Counted from the first letter of the stretch, positions 35,740 through 44,650 are shown. The stretch: 64,000 nt of DNA from Peribacillus simplex (GCF_001578185.1 NZ_CP011008.1:2880001-2944000); one strand, 5' to 3'. Notes: generated from the letters alone by a model not told the origin. Numbers and translations: made by a program.

Positions 35740-36519
35740 TTATACTAATGCCGATGTTCCCCCGTCAACGATCAAAACATGACCAACCATATAGTCAGAA
35801 GCCTGTGAGGCTAAAAATACGGCGGCTCCCTTTAAATCATCTTCATTGCCAAACCTGCGAGCCGGAGTATTACCTAATATGTCATAATTGGATTTCTCAA
35901 GAATTCCCTTTGTGATTTTGGTCGGGAAAAATCCAGGTGCTATCGCATTGACCTGGATGCCGTATCTAGCAAGTTTAACTCCTAAATCTTTAGTCATTGT
36001 AATGACGGCACCCTTACTGGTGTTATAAGCTATGGTATCCAATACCTCAGGAAACGTACCGCCAAGACCTGTCACGGATGCGATATTAATGATTTTCCCG
36101 GAATTTTGCTGTATCATAACCTTCGCTACAGCCTGTGAAAACAAGAATGTACCTGTAACATTTACATTCAATACTTTTTCCCACTTATCCTTGGGAAGAT
36201 CCACAAACGGACCTGACCAGGACGTGCCGCTATTATTGACAAGAATATCAATCGTACCGAAGTGAGCAACCGTTTCCTGTACCACACGATCAATGTCACT
36301 CTCATTCGTTATATCACATTCAAAGGCAATGGCATTAACACCCATTGATTGCAAGTGTTCACATACTTCCTTACATACAGGAAGATTTCGTGAAGCAATG
36401 GCTATATTAGCGCCAGCCTCCCCCAAAGCCATAGCAATCTGTTTGCCCAAACCTCTTCCGCCTCCGGTAATGATTGCCGTTTTATTAGTCAAATCGAACA
36501 TATTGCTCAATGTAGTCAA
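35740..36519 (-). CDS. SDR oxidoreductase in the phaB position
   Basis: The protein has 259 residues and starts with TTG behind GGAAGGG. TGGGRGLG binds NADP, NNSGTSWSG replaces the usual NNAG, and YNTSK with the upstream Ser forms the active site. It is the first gene of the phaRC operon and so may make 3-hydroxyacyl-CoA for PHA. Its sequence is closer to gluconate-5-dehydrogenase/3-oxoacyl-reductase-like SDRs than to the usual PhaB, so acetoacetyl-CoA as substrate is only inferred. Confidence 0.8.
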   Translation of the reverse strand: MTTLSNMFDLTNKTAIITGGGRGLGKQIAMALGEAGANIAIASRNLPVCKEVCEHLQSMGVNAIAFECDITNESDIDRVVQETVAHFGTIDILVNNSGTSWSGPFVDLPKDKWEKVLNVNVTGTFLFSQAVAKVMIQQNSGKIINIASVTGLGGTFPEVLDTIAYNTSKGAVITMTKDLGVKLARYGIQVNAIAPGFFPTKITKGILEKSNYDILGNTPARRFGNEDDLKGAAVFLASQASDYMVGHVLIVDGGTSALV

Positions 36520-36794
36520 CTTTTCAGCCCTTCCGTAATGAATTATTATTTATATAGAACTATCTATATCATTATAGAAAAGCCTATCCAATATTGTGCT
36601 TAAAATAGCCTAATGCCTCTGCCTTTTGTTTTACCAAACTTTTAATGGGCCGATTCCTGAGATTTTTCGGCAGGTTTTTTTGTCCCAATCGGTGATAATT
36701 AGACCGAACGGGCACTTTATTCGGCCGATTGAGCAAAATCGAATACTTGACCTATTTAATCGTTTACACTAGAGAATAGTAAGGAGGTTTTAAA

Positions 36795-37250
36795 ATGACC
36801 ATACATCACTTTCATTTAACAGCAGAATGGCCCGGCGGTAGAAATGATATCGGCATTATTCAATCAGGGAATCTTCAAACACAGATAAGTATCCCTACGG
36901 AAATGGAGGGACCAGGGATCGGCACAAATCCCGATGAAATGCTGCTTGGAGCGGCCTCGACCTGCTATATCATTACCTTTGCTGCCATGTTAGAGCGAGC
37001 CCATATAAAAAAGGCCAGCTTGACCATGCAATCGGAAGCTATAGTGGATGTTACGAATGGTGTATTCACCTACAAGAAGATCATTCATCGCCCTACACTT
37101 GTATTAGCACCGGATACAACTGAAAAAGCGGCTGAAAAGGCAAGAAAGCTTGCTGAAAAAGCTGAAGCTTCTTGTATGATTTCAAGAGCGATCAAAGGTA
37201 ATGTAGCTGTAGAATTGAACGCGGCAATTTCCATTGCACAACATCCTTGA
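36795..37250 (+). CDS. OsmC-family peroxidase-like protein
   Basis: The protein has 151 residues. The two redox cysteines of the OsmC/Ohr superfamily are visible in AASTCYIITFAAML and EASCMISRAIKG. The PTEMEGPGIGTNPDEML segment matches the SACOL1771-type subfamily of OsmC proteins. It likely reduces organic peroxides or related thiol-reactive compounds. AAGGAGG precedes the ATG. The group II intron 3' end lies nine bases beyond its stop, without altering it. Confidence 0.87.
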   Translation: MTIHHFHLTAEWPGGRNDIGIIQSGNLQTQISIPTEMEGPGIGTNPDEMLLGAASTCYIITFAAMLERAHIKKASLTMQSEAIVDVTNGVFTYKKIIHRPTLVLAPDTTEKAAEKARKLAEKAEASCMISRAIKGNVAVELNAAISIAQHP

Positions 37251-37258
37251 ACAATCGA

Positions 37259-39141
37259 GTAGGAGGAGGCGCCTAGCCTCCGACCTCTCACACCACCGTA
37301 CGTACCGTTCGGTATACGGCGGTTCAGTTTAAGTCTGACGTAGTTTTGTATATCGTTCATATAGATTTACTAACCCATGATGGAGCCAATAAACATTATT
37401 AAGGGTTTTGTCTAGAATAGGACTATGCGCTATGCGCCAATAACCCTTTCTGCTATTTCCCCATTCATATGCTTTTCCAAATGGGACGCCTAATCCTTTG
37501 AGTTTCCTCACCCTCGTTCTTGGCAATTTCCATTGCTTCCATAGGCACATCCTGAGTCTTCTTCGAATCCATGAATCTAAATTCTTCAATACGTTCGGAG
37601 TATCAATGAGGGCGAAATACCCCATCCAACCTCTAAGGTATTGCTTTAACTTATTTATTCGGAGTTCCATGGGTATCGGTAATTTTCTCGAGGTCATTTC
37701 CCTGATTCGTTTCTTTACCCTCTTCATCGTTTGTTTAGCCAGTAGAACCTTCGGGTTCTTCTTTGACTTCGTGAAACTAAAACCGAGAAACGTTCTGTTC
37801 CAAGGGCGATCATACTTCGACTTCTCGTAGTTGACCTTTAGCTTCAGTTTATTTTCAATGAATCTTGAGATATTTCCCATTGCACGTTTGGCGGCTTTTC
37901 GTGTCTTCACAAAGATAGTACTGTCATCCGCATACCTTACGAATCGAAGATTGCGTTTCTCTAGTTCTTTATCTAAATCGTCTAACATGATATTAGATAA
38001 TAAAGGACTTAACGGACCTCCTTGCGGAGTTCCCTCCTCACTTTTATGAAAAAGTCCGCCTATCATAATGCCTGCTTGAAGGAAATTACGAATCAGTTTG
38101 AGAACTCGTTTATCTTCAATTTTCCGCTCTAACATTCCCATGAGCTTGTCATGATTCACTTTATCGAAGAACTTCTCCAAATCCATATCCACTACCCATG
38201 TATAACCTTCGGTTATATAGGACTTTGCCTTTCGAACCGCCTGGTGCCCTTGTTTGTTAGGGCGAAATCCATAGCTATTCTCCGAAAAGGTTGAGTCATA
38301 TATCTTGGTCAATATTTGGGCAATGGCTTGTTGAATGAAACGGTCTAGAACGGTTGGAATACCCAAAAGCCGAACTCCGCCGTTTGGTTTCGGGATTTCG
38401 ATACGACGGACGGGCTGCGGTTGATAGGTACCCTGTAAAAGGGCTGTTTTCATGTTGTACCATTCGGTTGCGAGGTGCGGTCTCAGGTTTTGAACGCGCA
38501 TTCCATCTACACCATGGCTTCCCTTATTTCTTTCTACACGCTTCAATGCCTGTATTAAGTTTTCCCTCTCTAATATCTGTTCCATTAACATCGTTGATAT
38601 CCTTTCTACGTGGATAAATGGTCTATTTGTGCCTTTATCTGCTCCACCCTTTTGAGGTTCCCCGTGTATTCACCACTTCTTCCTTCAAATAAGTTCCATT
38701 AGGAATTGTTTGCTTCTTCGCAGATAACGAACGCCTAGTATTCATCCTCCTTAATCTGTTCGGTCCTTCCTTATCTTCTCGAGTAGACAAGTACTATGAC
38801 CTCTGCTGACTTCTGATGATTCAGCTGTCCATCACTGGACAGGTTACCAAGTGTACTTGGCTGTCATCAGACCTCCCCGGGTAAGAGTGCAATCTTTCCC
38901 TCCATCTATCTGCTTCATTTACTCTGTACCACCTTCGGCAGTAAGGACTTTGTTTTGTTTCGCAAACTCATCCAATGATACCTAGCCTTATATGAAGTTC
39001 GTGTTCCTCAGACCGGAGGTTTGCCACTTGCTTCCTTCAGATTCCACGTCACCGTGGACACCCTTGCATTAAGCTAACCACTACTACTGCCTTCATGGTT
39101 CGGGACTTTCACCCTATAGATTGCACCCATGCCGGGCGCAC
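37259..39141 (-). mobile_element. Group II intron, bacterial class C type
   Basis: On the minus strand the intron begins GTGCGCCCGGCATGGGTGCA (base 39141) and ends CTCCTCCTAC (37259). About 550 bases of ribozyme domains I-IV precede the maturase frame. A domain V-like hairpin (CCGTATACCGAACGGTACGTACGG region, 37285-37325) and a domain VI stem GGAGGC...GCCTCC follow it. It is inserted just after the T run of the terminator at 39145-39181, the site preference of class C introns. All parts look intact. It sits between two convergent genes and interrupts neither. Confidence 0.92.
37329..38591 (-). CDS. ltrA: Group II intron reverse transcriptase/maturase
   Basis: The protein has 420 residues, full length for class C. 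RT blocks run from about 10 to 290: RFIQQAIAQ, SYGFRP, DMDLEKFFDKVNHD, EEGTPQGGPLSPLLSN, and the catalytic YADD at 220-223. The maturase X domain follows (about 300-400; RKGYWRIAHSPIL). There is no C-terminal DNA endonuclease domain, as in class C. It binds intron RNA for splicing and copies it during retromobility. AAAGGAT precedes the ATG. The protein resembles the GsI-IIC enzyme of Geobacillus. Confidence 0.95.
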   Translation of the reverse strand: MLMEQILERENLIQALKRVERNKGSHGVDGMRVQNLRPHLATEWYNMKTALLQGTYQPQPVRRIEIPKPNGGVRLLGIPTVLDRFIQQAIAQILTKIYDSTFSENSYGFRPNKQGHQAVRKAKSYITEGYTWVVDMDLEKFFDKVNHDKLMGMLERKIEDKRVLKLIRNFLQAGIMIGGLFHKSEEGTPQGGPLSPLLSNIMLDDLDKELEKRNLRFVRYADDSTIFVKTRKAAKRAMGNISRFIENKLKLKVNYEKSKYDRPWNRTFLGFSFTKSKKNPKVLLAKQTMKRVKKRIREMTSRKLPIPMELRINKLKQYLRGWMGYFALIDTPNVLKNLDSWIRRRLRMCLWKQWKLPRTRVRKLKGLGVPFGKAYEWGNSRKGYWRIAHSPILDKTLNNVYWLHHGLVNLYERYTKLRQT

Positions 39142-39144
39142 GAA

Positions 39145-39181
39145 AAAAAGTGCCTAAACCGGTAAAGGTTAGGCACTTTTT
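39145..39181 (-). terminator. Terminator of ykuS-like gene and intron target
   Basis: The stem AAAAAGTGCCTAA / TTAGGCACTTTTT has its T run on the minus strand, ending at the intron 5' boundary (39141). Confidence 0.85.
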
Positions 39182-39184
39182 GAA

Positions 39185-39436
39185 CTATTGAATTGCGTTA
39201 ACTTTATTTTCAACCTCGCGGCACACTTCATCAGCCGATAAACCATTTGCCTCAATGATAGACGCTTTTAATGAAGTATCGCTAATTCCCATCACATTAG
39301 TATCCAATCCTGTTACCACACAACAATCCACGTTTTTTGCGTCAGCTTCTTGTTTAATCTCCACAACATCAAAACCTTTTTCACGAAGTGCTTCCTGAAT
39401 ATTCGTTAATGATTCTTCAACACCGATTTTTGACAT
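39185..39436 (-). CDS. ykuS: UPF0180 family protein, YkuS-like
   Basis: The protein has 83 residues from the ATG with AGGAGGT 8 bases upstream. IGVEESLTNIQEAL, CCVVTGLDTNVMGI and GLSADEVCREVE follow the YkuS pattern closely. The function of the family is unknown. It is monocistronic, and its terminator carries the group II intron immediately downstream. Confidence 0.85.
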   Translation of the reverse strand: MSKIGVEESLTNIQEALREKGFDVVEIKQEADAKNVDCCVVTGLDTNVMGISDTSLKASIIEANGLSADEVCREVENKVNAIQ

Positions 39437-39534
39437 CAACACACACCTCCTCTTCTTTCTAACCTGTCCTTTTCACCTTCAATATATGTATAGGATGCAA
39501 AGGAAAAAGGGAAAGTAATATCGAGGTGATAAAC

Positions 39535-39669
39535 ATGAATGGAAAAAACAAGAAAGATGCATCACAAACTCGTTTAGGTTCTTCTCAGGTTGAGGGGCAA
39601 GGTACCACTACAAAAGAAACCGGGTCCTTCACTCAACCATCTTCACTTAAAAAGCAAAAGCGTTCATGA
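39535..39669 (+). CDS. Small hydrophilic protein, 44 aa
   Basis: The ATG has GAGGTG 6 bases upstream. The product begins MNGKNKKDASQTRLGSSQ and is rich in Ser, Thr, Gln and Lys with no hydrophobic core. It has its own terminator at 39714. The composition resembles minor small spore proteins of bacilli, but I do not recognise a named family. Confidence 0.65.
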   Translation: MNGKNKKDASQTRLGSSQVEGQGTTTKETGSFTQPSSLKKQKRS

Positions 39670-39713
39670 TCAAAAAGAATCCCATCATGGAATTCCGCTT
39701 TCATTTTGAACAA

Positions 39714-39743
39714 AAAACGCTTGGTTTAACCGCCAAGCGTTTT
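39714..39743 (+). terminator. Terminator between convergent small genes
   Basis: A perfect 11-bp stem AAAACGCTTGG / CCAAGCGTTTT with an 8-base loop; usable in both directions. Confidence 0.8.
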
Positions 39744-39791
39744 CCACTACATAATCCAATGTTAATTGTACCGCACCCAGGAAGCTCTTTT

Positions 39792-39953
39792 TTATATATT
39801 TTGTTTCCTGATTTCCCGTTGGATTTTTAAATCATTCAATTGATCCCCATCAATGGATTTTGAACCCACTTTTGCTTTTCCTGCTTCATCCTGGTTAAAA
39901 TCACTTGCCTTTAAATTATTATTGGGAGCGGCTTGCTCGTTCCATTTGGTCAT
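39792..39953 (-). CDS. Small hydrophilic protein, 53 aa
   Basis: Two ATG codons stand in tandem; the second fits the AGGAGG site 8 bases upstream. The product (MTKWNEQAAPNNNLKASDF and on) is rich in Asn, Asp, Gln and Lys and probably unfolded. It lies convergent with the 44-aa gene and divergent from the 63-aa gene at 40052. No family is recognised. Confidence 0.65.
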   Translation of the reverse strand: MTKWNEQAAPNNNLKASDFNQDEAGKAKVGSKSIDGDQLNDLKIQREIRKQNI

Positions 39954-40051
39954 CATGATCTCCTCCTCATTCCTTTATCTTTCCCAAACCAAAGAATATT
40001 CATGAATACACCACATCATTTATTGCAAAGATACTAATGGAGGTGGTTTTA

Positions 40052-40243
40052 TTGGAACCAAACAAACCCGGCAATAAGAATGCACCGGATTTTCAAGAGC
40101 TGAATGACCGTATTATCAGGGAACCATCACAGAGTCCCCGTTTAGTCATCAAAACAAATTTGGATGCAAAGAATGTAAATGATGAGAACCCCTATTCCAA
40201 TCGAATCAACAGTGATGGATTTTCTGACTTTTTTGAGGAATAA
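40052..40243 (+). CDS. Small acidic protein, 63 aa
   Basis: It starts with TTG, with GGAGGTGG 6 bases upstream, giving MEPNKPGNKNAPDFQELND; an upstream ATG at 40037 overlaps the ribosome site and is rejected. The product is polar and ends DGFSDFFEE. It has its own terminator at 40249 and is the third very small gene in 700 bases. No known family. Confidence 0.7.
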   Translation: MEPNKPGNKNAPDFQELNDRIIREPSQSPRLVIKTNLDAKNVNDENPYSNRINSDGFSDFFEE

Positions 40244-40248
40244 AACAA

Positions 40249-40269
40249 AACCGGCTTAATAAGCCGGTT
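40249..40269 (-). terminator. Bidirectional terminator (small gene and corA)
   Basis: A perfect 9-bp stem AACCGGCTT / AAGCCGGTT with a three-base loop; the minus strand continues TTGTTTTA. Confidence 0.8.
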
Positions 40270-40272
40270 CTC

Positions 40273-41211
40273 TTAAAAATATTTCTTCTTCCAAAAAATG
40301 AATGCCGTCGTCCCCGCTAAAGTGATGGCAATTAATAATGTAAAGATGAAAGCAAACTGATTATGTTCAAATGGCAGTTCCACATTCATTCCGTAAAAAC
40401 TTGCCACCATCGTCGGAAGAGTTAAAATAATTGTCACTGAGGTTAGAAACTTCATGGCATTATTGACATTATTCGAAATAATCGAAGCGAATGCATCCAT
40501 CATCCCGCTAAGAATCGAGAGATACACTTCTGCCATTTCGATTGCCTGTGCATTTTCGATGATTACGTCCTCAAGCAATTCTTTATCTTCTTCATACATT
40601 TTCAAATAATTAAAACGAAGAATCTTATCAAGTACTACCCGATTGGATTTCAATGATGTAGTAAAATAAACCAGGCTTTTTTCCAAAGCCAAAAAAGTAT
40701 ATAGTTCTTTATTTTTCATTGACTGATGCAATTCACGTTCCGCTTCATTAGTCATCTTGTTAATTTGTTTAAGGTACCGTAAATAATAGGATGAAATTTC
40801 AAATAATATTTGTAAAGCAAACCTTGTTTTCTTATTGGTGAAAAATCCTTTAATCTTATTGTTTTTGAAATTCGCCAAAATTGGGGTTTCTTTCAAAGAT
40901 ACTGTAATAAAACAGTCTTTGGTAAAGATCATCCCTATGGGAATCGTTTCAAAGATGGGTAAATCGGCTTCGTCCCGAGTCAAATATGGGAAGTCAACAA
41001 TAATTAAAACATTATCATCTTCTTTTTCTATGCGGGGCCTTTCCTCATCGTCCAGCGCATCTTTCATGAAATTAATCGGTAACTTCAAAGTCGTGCATAT
41101 ATAATCTATTTCGGCTTCTGTCGGCGCGACAATATTCACCCAGGAACCTTTTGTCATTTCCTCGATATTGTTTAAGTGCCGGTTTTCATTCGTCTTGTAG
41201 ATTTCAATCAT
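40273..41211 (-). CDS. corA: CorA-type magnesium/cobalt transporter
   Basis: The protein has 312 residues. A large cytoplasmic alpha/beta domain is followed by a long helix and two C-terminal membrane segments. The signature YGMN is in SFYGMNVELPFEHNQ, and the protein ends in a basic cytoplasmic tail (FWKKKYF). It forms a pentameric channel for Mg2+ (or Co2+/Ni2+) uptake. GGAGGTC precedes the ATG. A 36-codon frame lies 30 bases upstream and could be a leader peptide. Confidence 0.92.
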   Translation of the reverse strand: MIEIYKTNENRHLNNIEEMTKGSWVNIVAPTEAEIDYICTTLKLPINFMKDALDDEERPRIEKEDDNVLIIVDFPYLTRDEADLPIFETIPIGMIFTKDCFITVSLKETPILANFKNNKIKGFFTNKKTRFALQILFEISSYYLRYLKQINKMTNEAERELHQSMKNKELYTFLALEKSLVYFTTSLKSNRVVLDKILRFNYLKMYEEDKELLEDVIIENAQAIEMAEVYLSILSGMMDAFASIISNNVNNAMKFLTSVTIILTLPTMVASFYGMNVELPFEHNQFAFIFTLLIAITLAGTTAFIFWKKKYF

Positions 41212-41241
41212 TTGATGACCTCCTCTTCTATAGAGAAAGCC

Positions 41242-41352
41242 TTATTTACCTTCTTCGAGCAGATACTCAGGGAGAATAACAGTCTCGACTTCTAGCATCA
41301 TATTGGCTTCCTCTTGCTTACTGGGTTCAGGATCATAAGAACTGCTGCTCAC
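41242..41352 (-). CDS. Possible 36-aa leader peptide before corA
   Basis: A GTG-started frame, with GGAAGTGG about 8 bases upstream, encodes MSSSSYDPEPSKQEEAN and continues acidic, ending LLEEGK. It is 30 bases upstream of corA in the same direction. Pro and acidic codons are common in Mg2+-sensing leaders, but this is only a suggestion; the frame may also be chance. Confidence 0.4.
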   Translation of the reverse strand: MSSSSYDPEPSKQEEANMMLEVETVILPEYLLEEGK

Positions 41353-41492
41353 TCGTATCCACTTCCTTTCGATTCTTTAATCTTAATCCTTATTCTTTTA
41401 AAGCACAATAACGAATTTACCACATTGAACACCCTGTTTAAAATTCGCAATCATCTGAATTTAACGATTAAAAAAAGATCAAATAAAGCCAT

Positions 41493-41525
41493 AAAAAATC
41501 GCTTGGAATCTCCAAGCGATTTTTT
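41493..41525 (-). terminator. Terminator of the 90-aa membrane protein gene
   Basis: The stem AAAAAATCGCTTGG / CCAAGCGATTTTTT with a 5-base loop is T-rich on both strands. Confidence 0.85.
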
Positions 41526-41531
41526 ATTACG

Positions 41532-41804
41532 TTATCCATGCTTAGCATTATTATAATAGTGAACACCATACATGGCGCCTTCATCTACCATTTTATTATC
41601 TTCATGATCATATGGATCGGGGTGACCTGCCTTTTCAATTACAGGGTCCAGCTCTGAAGTCTTCCTATTCCAAAAGCTTAATGTTTTATCTTTTGCATTG
41701 GACCACATGTCCTTCACTTTTCCTCTGTTCGTTTTATTTGAAAAAAATGAGACTCCGGCAACTCCGACTCCTAGTAATACTACGTTTCTTCCTAATGCCA
41801 TCAT
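41532..41804 (-). CDS. Small protein with one N-terminal membrane segment
   Basis: The protein has 90 residues: a hydrophobic N terminus (GRNVVLLGVGVAGVSFF), then a basic, polar tail with NKTNRGKVKDMW and an Asp/His-rich HPDPYDHEDNK stretch. The two first codons are both ATG behind GGGGGAAGG. It resembles YtxH-like small envelope proteins in layout only. Function unknown. It is downstream of nos in the same direction but separated by about 60 bases. Confidence 0.65.
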   Translation of the reverse strand: MMALGRNVVLLGVGVAGVSFFSNKTNRGKVKDMWSNAKDKTLSFWNRKTSELDPVIEKAGHPDPYDHEDNKMVDEGAMYGVHYYNNAKHG

Positions 41805-41864
41805 TACCTTCCCCCTTTTTATTGGATTAATATATATATACCCAATGCCCGTTGATGTAAACCT

Positions 41865-42971
41865 TTATTTATATGGAGGCTTTTGATAAAAGAAATTAGG
41901 TTTCATTATTTCATTGTTATACGGCTGATGAAATACGTGTGTCGTAGCTGGAGACACTGGTGGAATTAACCAGGTCCAGTCACCCGTTACTTTTCGGTCA
42001 CATGAAGTTTCCTTTTCTTCGAATTTCTTGAATTGTTTAGCTGCCGTATGGTGATCAACAATACTGACTCCATGTTTTTTAAACGAATGAAGGACTGCAT
42101 CATTCAGTTCGATCAAGGCTCGATCTTTCCATAAATTCGAATCACGTTTAATATCCAAGCCCATCCTCTCCCCTATTGCTGGAAGCATATTGTAGCGATC
42201 TTCATCAGCAAGGTTTCTGCCGCCAATCTCCGTTCCCATATACCACCCATTAAATGGTGCAGCTGAATAAGTAATACCGCCAATTTCTAGCCTCATACCA
42301 GATATGATTGGAACTGCATACCATTTGATTTGAAGATCTTGAAACCATGTAAACTCCGGGTGGGTGATCGGAACTTCCTTAACAAGACTTTCAGGAATTT
42401 CATGAAATTCAGGGGTTTTTCCGTCCAACTGGACTACAAGGGGTAAAAGATCGAAAGGTCCAAATTTCCCTTCCCATCCTAATGCCATGCATTGCTTTGT
42501 GAATTCTATTGAACTTGAATCGCCAATTACACCATTCTCTGTCTCATATCCTGCATAACGAATAAGCTGATGATTCCAAATATCCACTTTTACATCATGA
42601 TCTTTCTGTTTGAAGATTGTAATCAAAGGCCTGATGTTTCCATTATTCGTAGCGTATTCGATATGCTCAAAGAGAGCCGATACTATTTCTTCCTCGCTTT
42701 GAATCATCCTTTTATCAATCACCCTCAGCGACTCCCAAAAAAAGCGCCCGATGCAACGATTACTATTACGCCAAGCTAATTTAGCACCATAAACCAATTC
42801 TTCATATGTATGTTCATATCTGCCTGTTTCATTTATTTCCTTTTTGATTTGTTCGATCCTGCCATTTATGTCCTCTTTCGTTTTCAATAATTCCGGGTAA
42901 CTTGTCCTGATAAAGGATACGGCCTCTTGCAGTAAATCACTCATCTTTCCCACGAATCCTTCCATTTGCAA
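41865..42971 (-). CDS. nos: Bacterial nitric oxide synthase oxygenase
   Basis: The protein has 368 residues, similar to B. subtilis Nos (363). Heme-ligating Cys73 is in [10 protein letters not shown], and the arginine/pterin site in [14 protein letters not shown] and GDWTWLIPP. Only the oxygenase domain is present, as in Bacillus, so reductants come from other flavoproteins. It makes NO from arginine, protecting against oxidants. A TTG with GGAG 8 bases upstream is the best start; ATGs at 42965 and 42947 are alternatives. Divergent from the HxlR regulator. Confidence 0.93.
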   Translation of the reverse strand: MQMEGFVGKMSDLLQEAVSFIRTSYPELLKTKEDINGRIEQIKKEINETGRYEHTYEELVYGAKLAWRNSNRCIGRFFWESLRVIDKRMIQSEEEIVSALFEHIEYATNNGNIRPLITIFKQKDHDVKVDIWNHQLIRYAGYETENGVIGDSSSIEFTKQCMALGWEGKFGPFDLLPLVVQLDGKTPEFHEIPESLVKEVPITHPEFTWFQDLQIKWYAVPIISGMRLEIGGITYSAAPFNGWYMGTEIGGRNLADEDRYNMLPAIGERMGLDIKRDSNLWKDRALIELNDAVLHSFKKHGVSIVDHHTAAKQFKKFEEKETSCDRKVTGDWTWLIPPVSPATTHVFHQPYNNEIMKPNFFYQKPPYK

Positions 42972-43156
42972 CTCTTTGACTCCAATAATAAAGTAACATA
43001 TTTTTTATAGTATCTCTAAAGGAACACATTTTTAAAAGAGCATTTCTTTTAAAATGTGGCAATTCTGCGGCGGAAATTTTATTCATAATACTTAAAGTAA
43101 GTTCATAAATTTCTTATACTATAACATCTCTAGTAACTAAATAATATTCGGTAAAG

Positions 43157-43186
43157 TTGTTACATAAGAGGTAAATGCATTATAAT
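43157..43186 (+). promoter_or_regulatory. Promoter of the HxlR regulator gene
   Basis: TTGTTA (43157-43162) and TATAAT (43181-43186) are 18 bases apart, about 20 bases before the ribosome site. Confidence 0.6.
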
Positions 43187-43205
43187 ATAATAATAATGGG
43201 GTGAT

Positions 43206-43532
43206 ATGATGAATAATACGACACTTTGTCCACGATTTGAAAAAGGAATGCAAATCTTGAGTAAACGCTGGACCGGATTGATTGTCAATCAATTGCTTAA
43301 TGGCCCTCAACGGTTTTGTAATATTGAATCTGCCTTCCCGATCAGCGGCAGGATTCTTTCTGAACGTTTAAAGGACTTGGAAATTGAAGGTATTGTAAAA
43401 AGGGACGTATATCCAGAGACACCAGTCCGGATTGAATATTCTTTAACTGAAAAAGGCAAGGCTCTTGCACCGGTAATGAAAGAAATTCAAAACTGGGCAC
43501 AAGAATGGCTCGAACCAATACAGAACCAATAA
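43206..43532 (+). CDS. HxlR-family transcriptional regulator
   Basis: The protein has 108 residues with a winged helix. It has the usual N-terminal Cys (TLCPRFEKGMQILSKRW) and GRILSERLKDLEIEGIVKR for the recognition helix and wing. HxlR proteins sense electrophiles or aldehydes, often through that cysteine, and control nearby oxidoreductases. The thioredoxin-reductase-like gene downstream in the same direction is a candidate target, though a terminator separates them. GGGGTG precedes the ATG pair. Confidence 0.87.
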   Translation: MMNNTTLCPRFEKGMQILSKRWTGLIVNQLLNGPQRFCNIESAFPISGRILSERLKDLEIEGIVKRDVYPETPVRIEYSLTEKGKALAPVMKEIQNWAQEWLEPIQNQ

Positions 43533-43554
43533 AATAGGCATTAGAAGAAATCGA

Positions 43555-43589
43555 GGAAAGTCTGCCAGCTGGCAGACTTTCCCTTTTTT
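43555..43589 (+). terminator. Terminator of hxlR-type gene
   Basis: A 28-bp perfect palindrome (GGAAAGTCTGCCAG and its complement) followed by a T run. Confidence 0.85.
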
Positions 43590-43686
43590 ATATCTAGCGT
43601 TTGTTTAGGTGCCTGCGACAAGTGGTATATTTTCTACAGTTAGAATAACACTAGGTTTATTCCAAAATTGTATGGGCGGTGTATTC

Positions 43687-44604
43687 ATGAAGCAAGCAGA
43701 TTGCATTATTGTTGGTGGTGGTATAGCTGGTATTCAGGCAGCCATTCAGCTCGGAAGATATAAACATGATATTATTGTCATTGATTCTGCTCAAGGCCGT
43801 TCTTCCATAGCCAAGGCTTACCATAACATTCTTGGATGGCCAGATGGGGTAAGCGGGCACCAATTAAGGACTCTGGGCAGACAGCACGCAGAAAAATTCG
43901 ATGTTGAATTTTTGGAAGATACAGTGACATCTATTGAAAAAAAGCGGGACAAGTTTTTTATCCACACAAAGAAGGGCATGGAATATCAAGCAAAAATGAT
44001 TTTTCTAGGTACCGGCATTACCGATAACATCCCTCCAATCAAAAACATCTATACAACCCTTGGGACATCCACATATATATGCCCTGACTGTGATGGGTAT
44101 GAGATCATGGATAAACAAACCGTGGTCCTTGGAGGCGGAAATGCAGGTGCAGGAATGGCCCTTACTTTATTATATTGGTCAAAGGATATCATTTACGTCA
44201 ATCACTTGAAATCAAAAATTGATGAAAAGTATAGGAAAAAGTTAAAGGCAAATCAAATTCCCGTATTCGAAGAAGAAGTCGAAGAGGTTCTAGTAGATGC
44301 CAAACAGCAGTTAACCGCAATACAATTAGTATCTGGTAAAATAATTGAAGCCGAAAAGGCATTCACGGCGTTTAAAGGGAACAAACTTAATAACGGCCTC
44401 GCCTTACAACTAGGTGTGCATGTAAACGAAAACAATCATGTCGTGATTCATCCCCGCACTAAAGAAACGAATATTAAAGGAGTTTGGGCCGGCGGTGACC
44501 TTGTTGCCCATTCCGAACAAGTCACTATTTCGATGGGGGATGGGACCCAAGCCGCGATTTGGATTCATAAGAGACTGTTGGGCCAGCCACTTCCTTATGA
44601 TTAA
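43687..44604 (+). CDS. Thioredoxin reductase-like FAD/NAD(P) oxidoreductase
   Basis: The protein has 305 residues from the ATG with GGCGGTG upstream; an in-frame extension to 43609 has no ribosome site. GGGIAGIQAA is the FAD motif, GGGNAGAGMA the NAD(P) motif, and CPDCDGYE a CxxC redox pair in the place of TrxB's. GVWAGGD near the end is the second FAD site. It likely reduces a small disulfide or electrophile rather than thioredoxin, since it differs from housekeeping TrxB. Terminator at 44620. Confidence 0.85.
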   Translation: MKQADCIIVGGGIAGIQAAIQLGRYKHDIIVIDSAQGRSSIAKAYHNILGWPDGVSGHQLRTLGRQHAEKFDVEFLEDTVTSIEKKRDKFFIHTKKGMEYQAKMIFLGTGITDNIPPIKNIYTTLGTSTYICPDCDGYEIMDKQTVVLGGGNAGAGMALTLLYWSKDIIYVNHLKSKIDEKYRKKLKANQIPVFEEEVEEVLVDAKQQLTAIQLVSGKIIEAEKAFTAFKGNKLNNGLALQLGVHVNENNHVVIHPRTKETNIKGVWAGGDLVAHSEQVTISMGDGTQAAIWIHKRLLGQPLPYD

Positions 44605-44619
44605 CACCTACGGAAATTA

Positions 44620-44650
44620 AAAGGGCGACCTGTTCACCAGGCCGCCCTTT
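44620..44650 (+). terminator. Terminator of the oxidoreductase gene
   Basis: The stem AAAGGGCGaCCTG / CAGGcCGCCCTTT with one mismatch and a 5-base loop. Confidence 0.75.

Noticed and set aside
36640..36760. Repeated GGCCGATT-like motifs upstream of the OsmC gene
   Set aside because: They are irregular in spacing and orientation; no palindrome or promoter association was clear.
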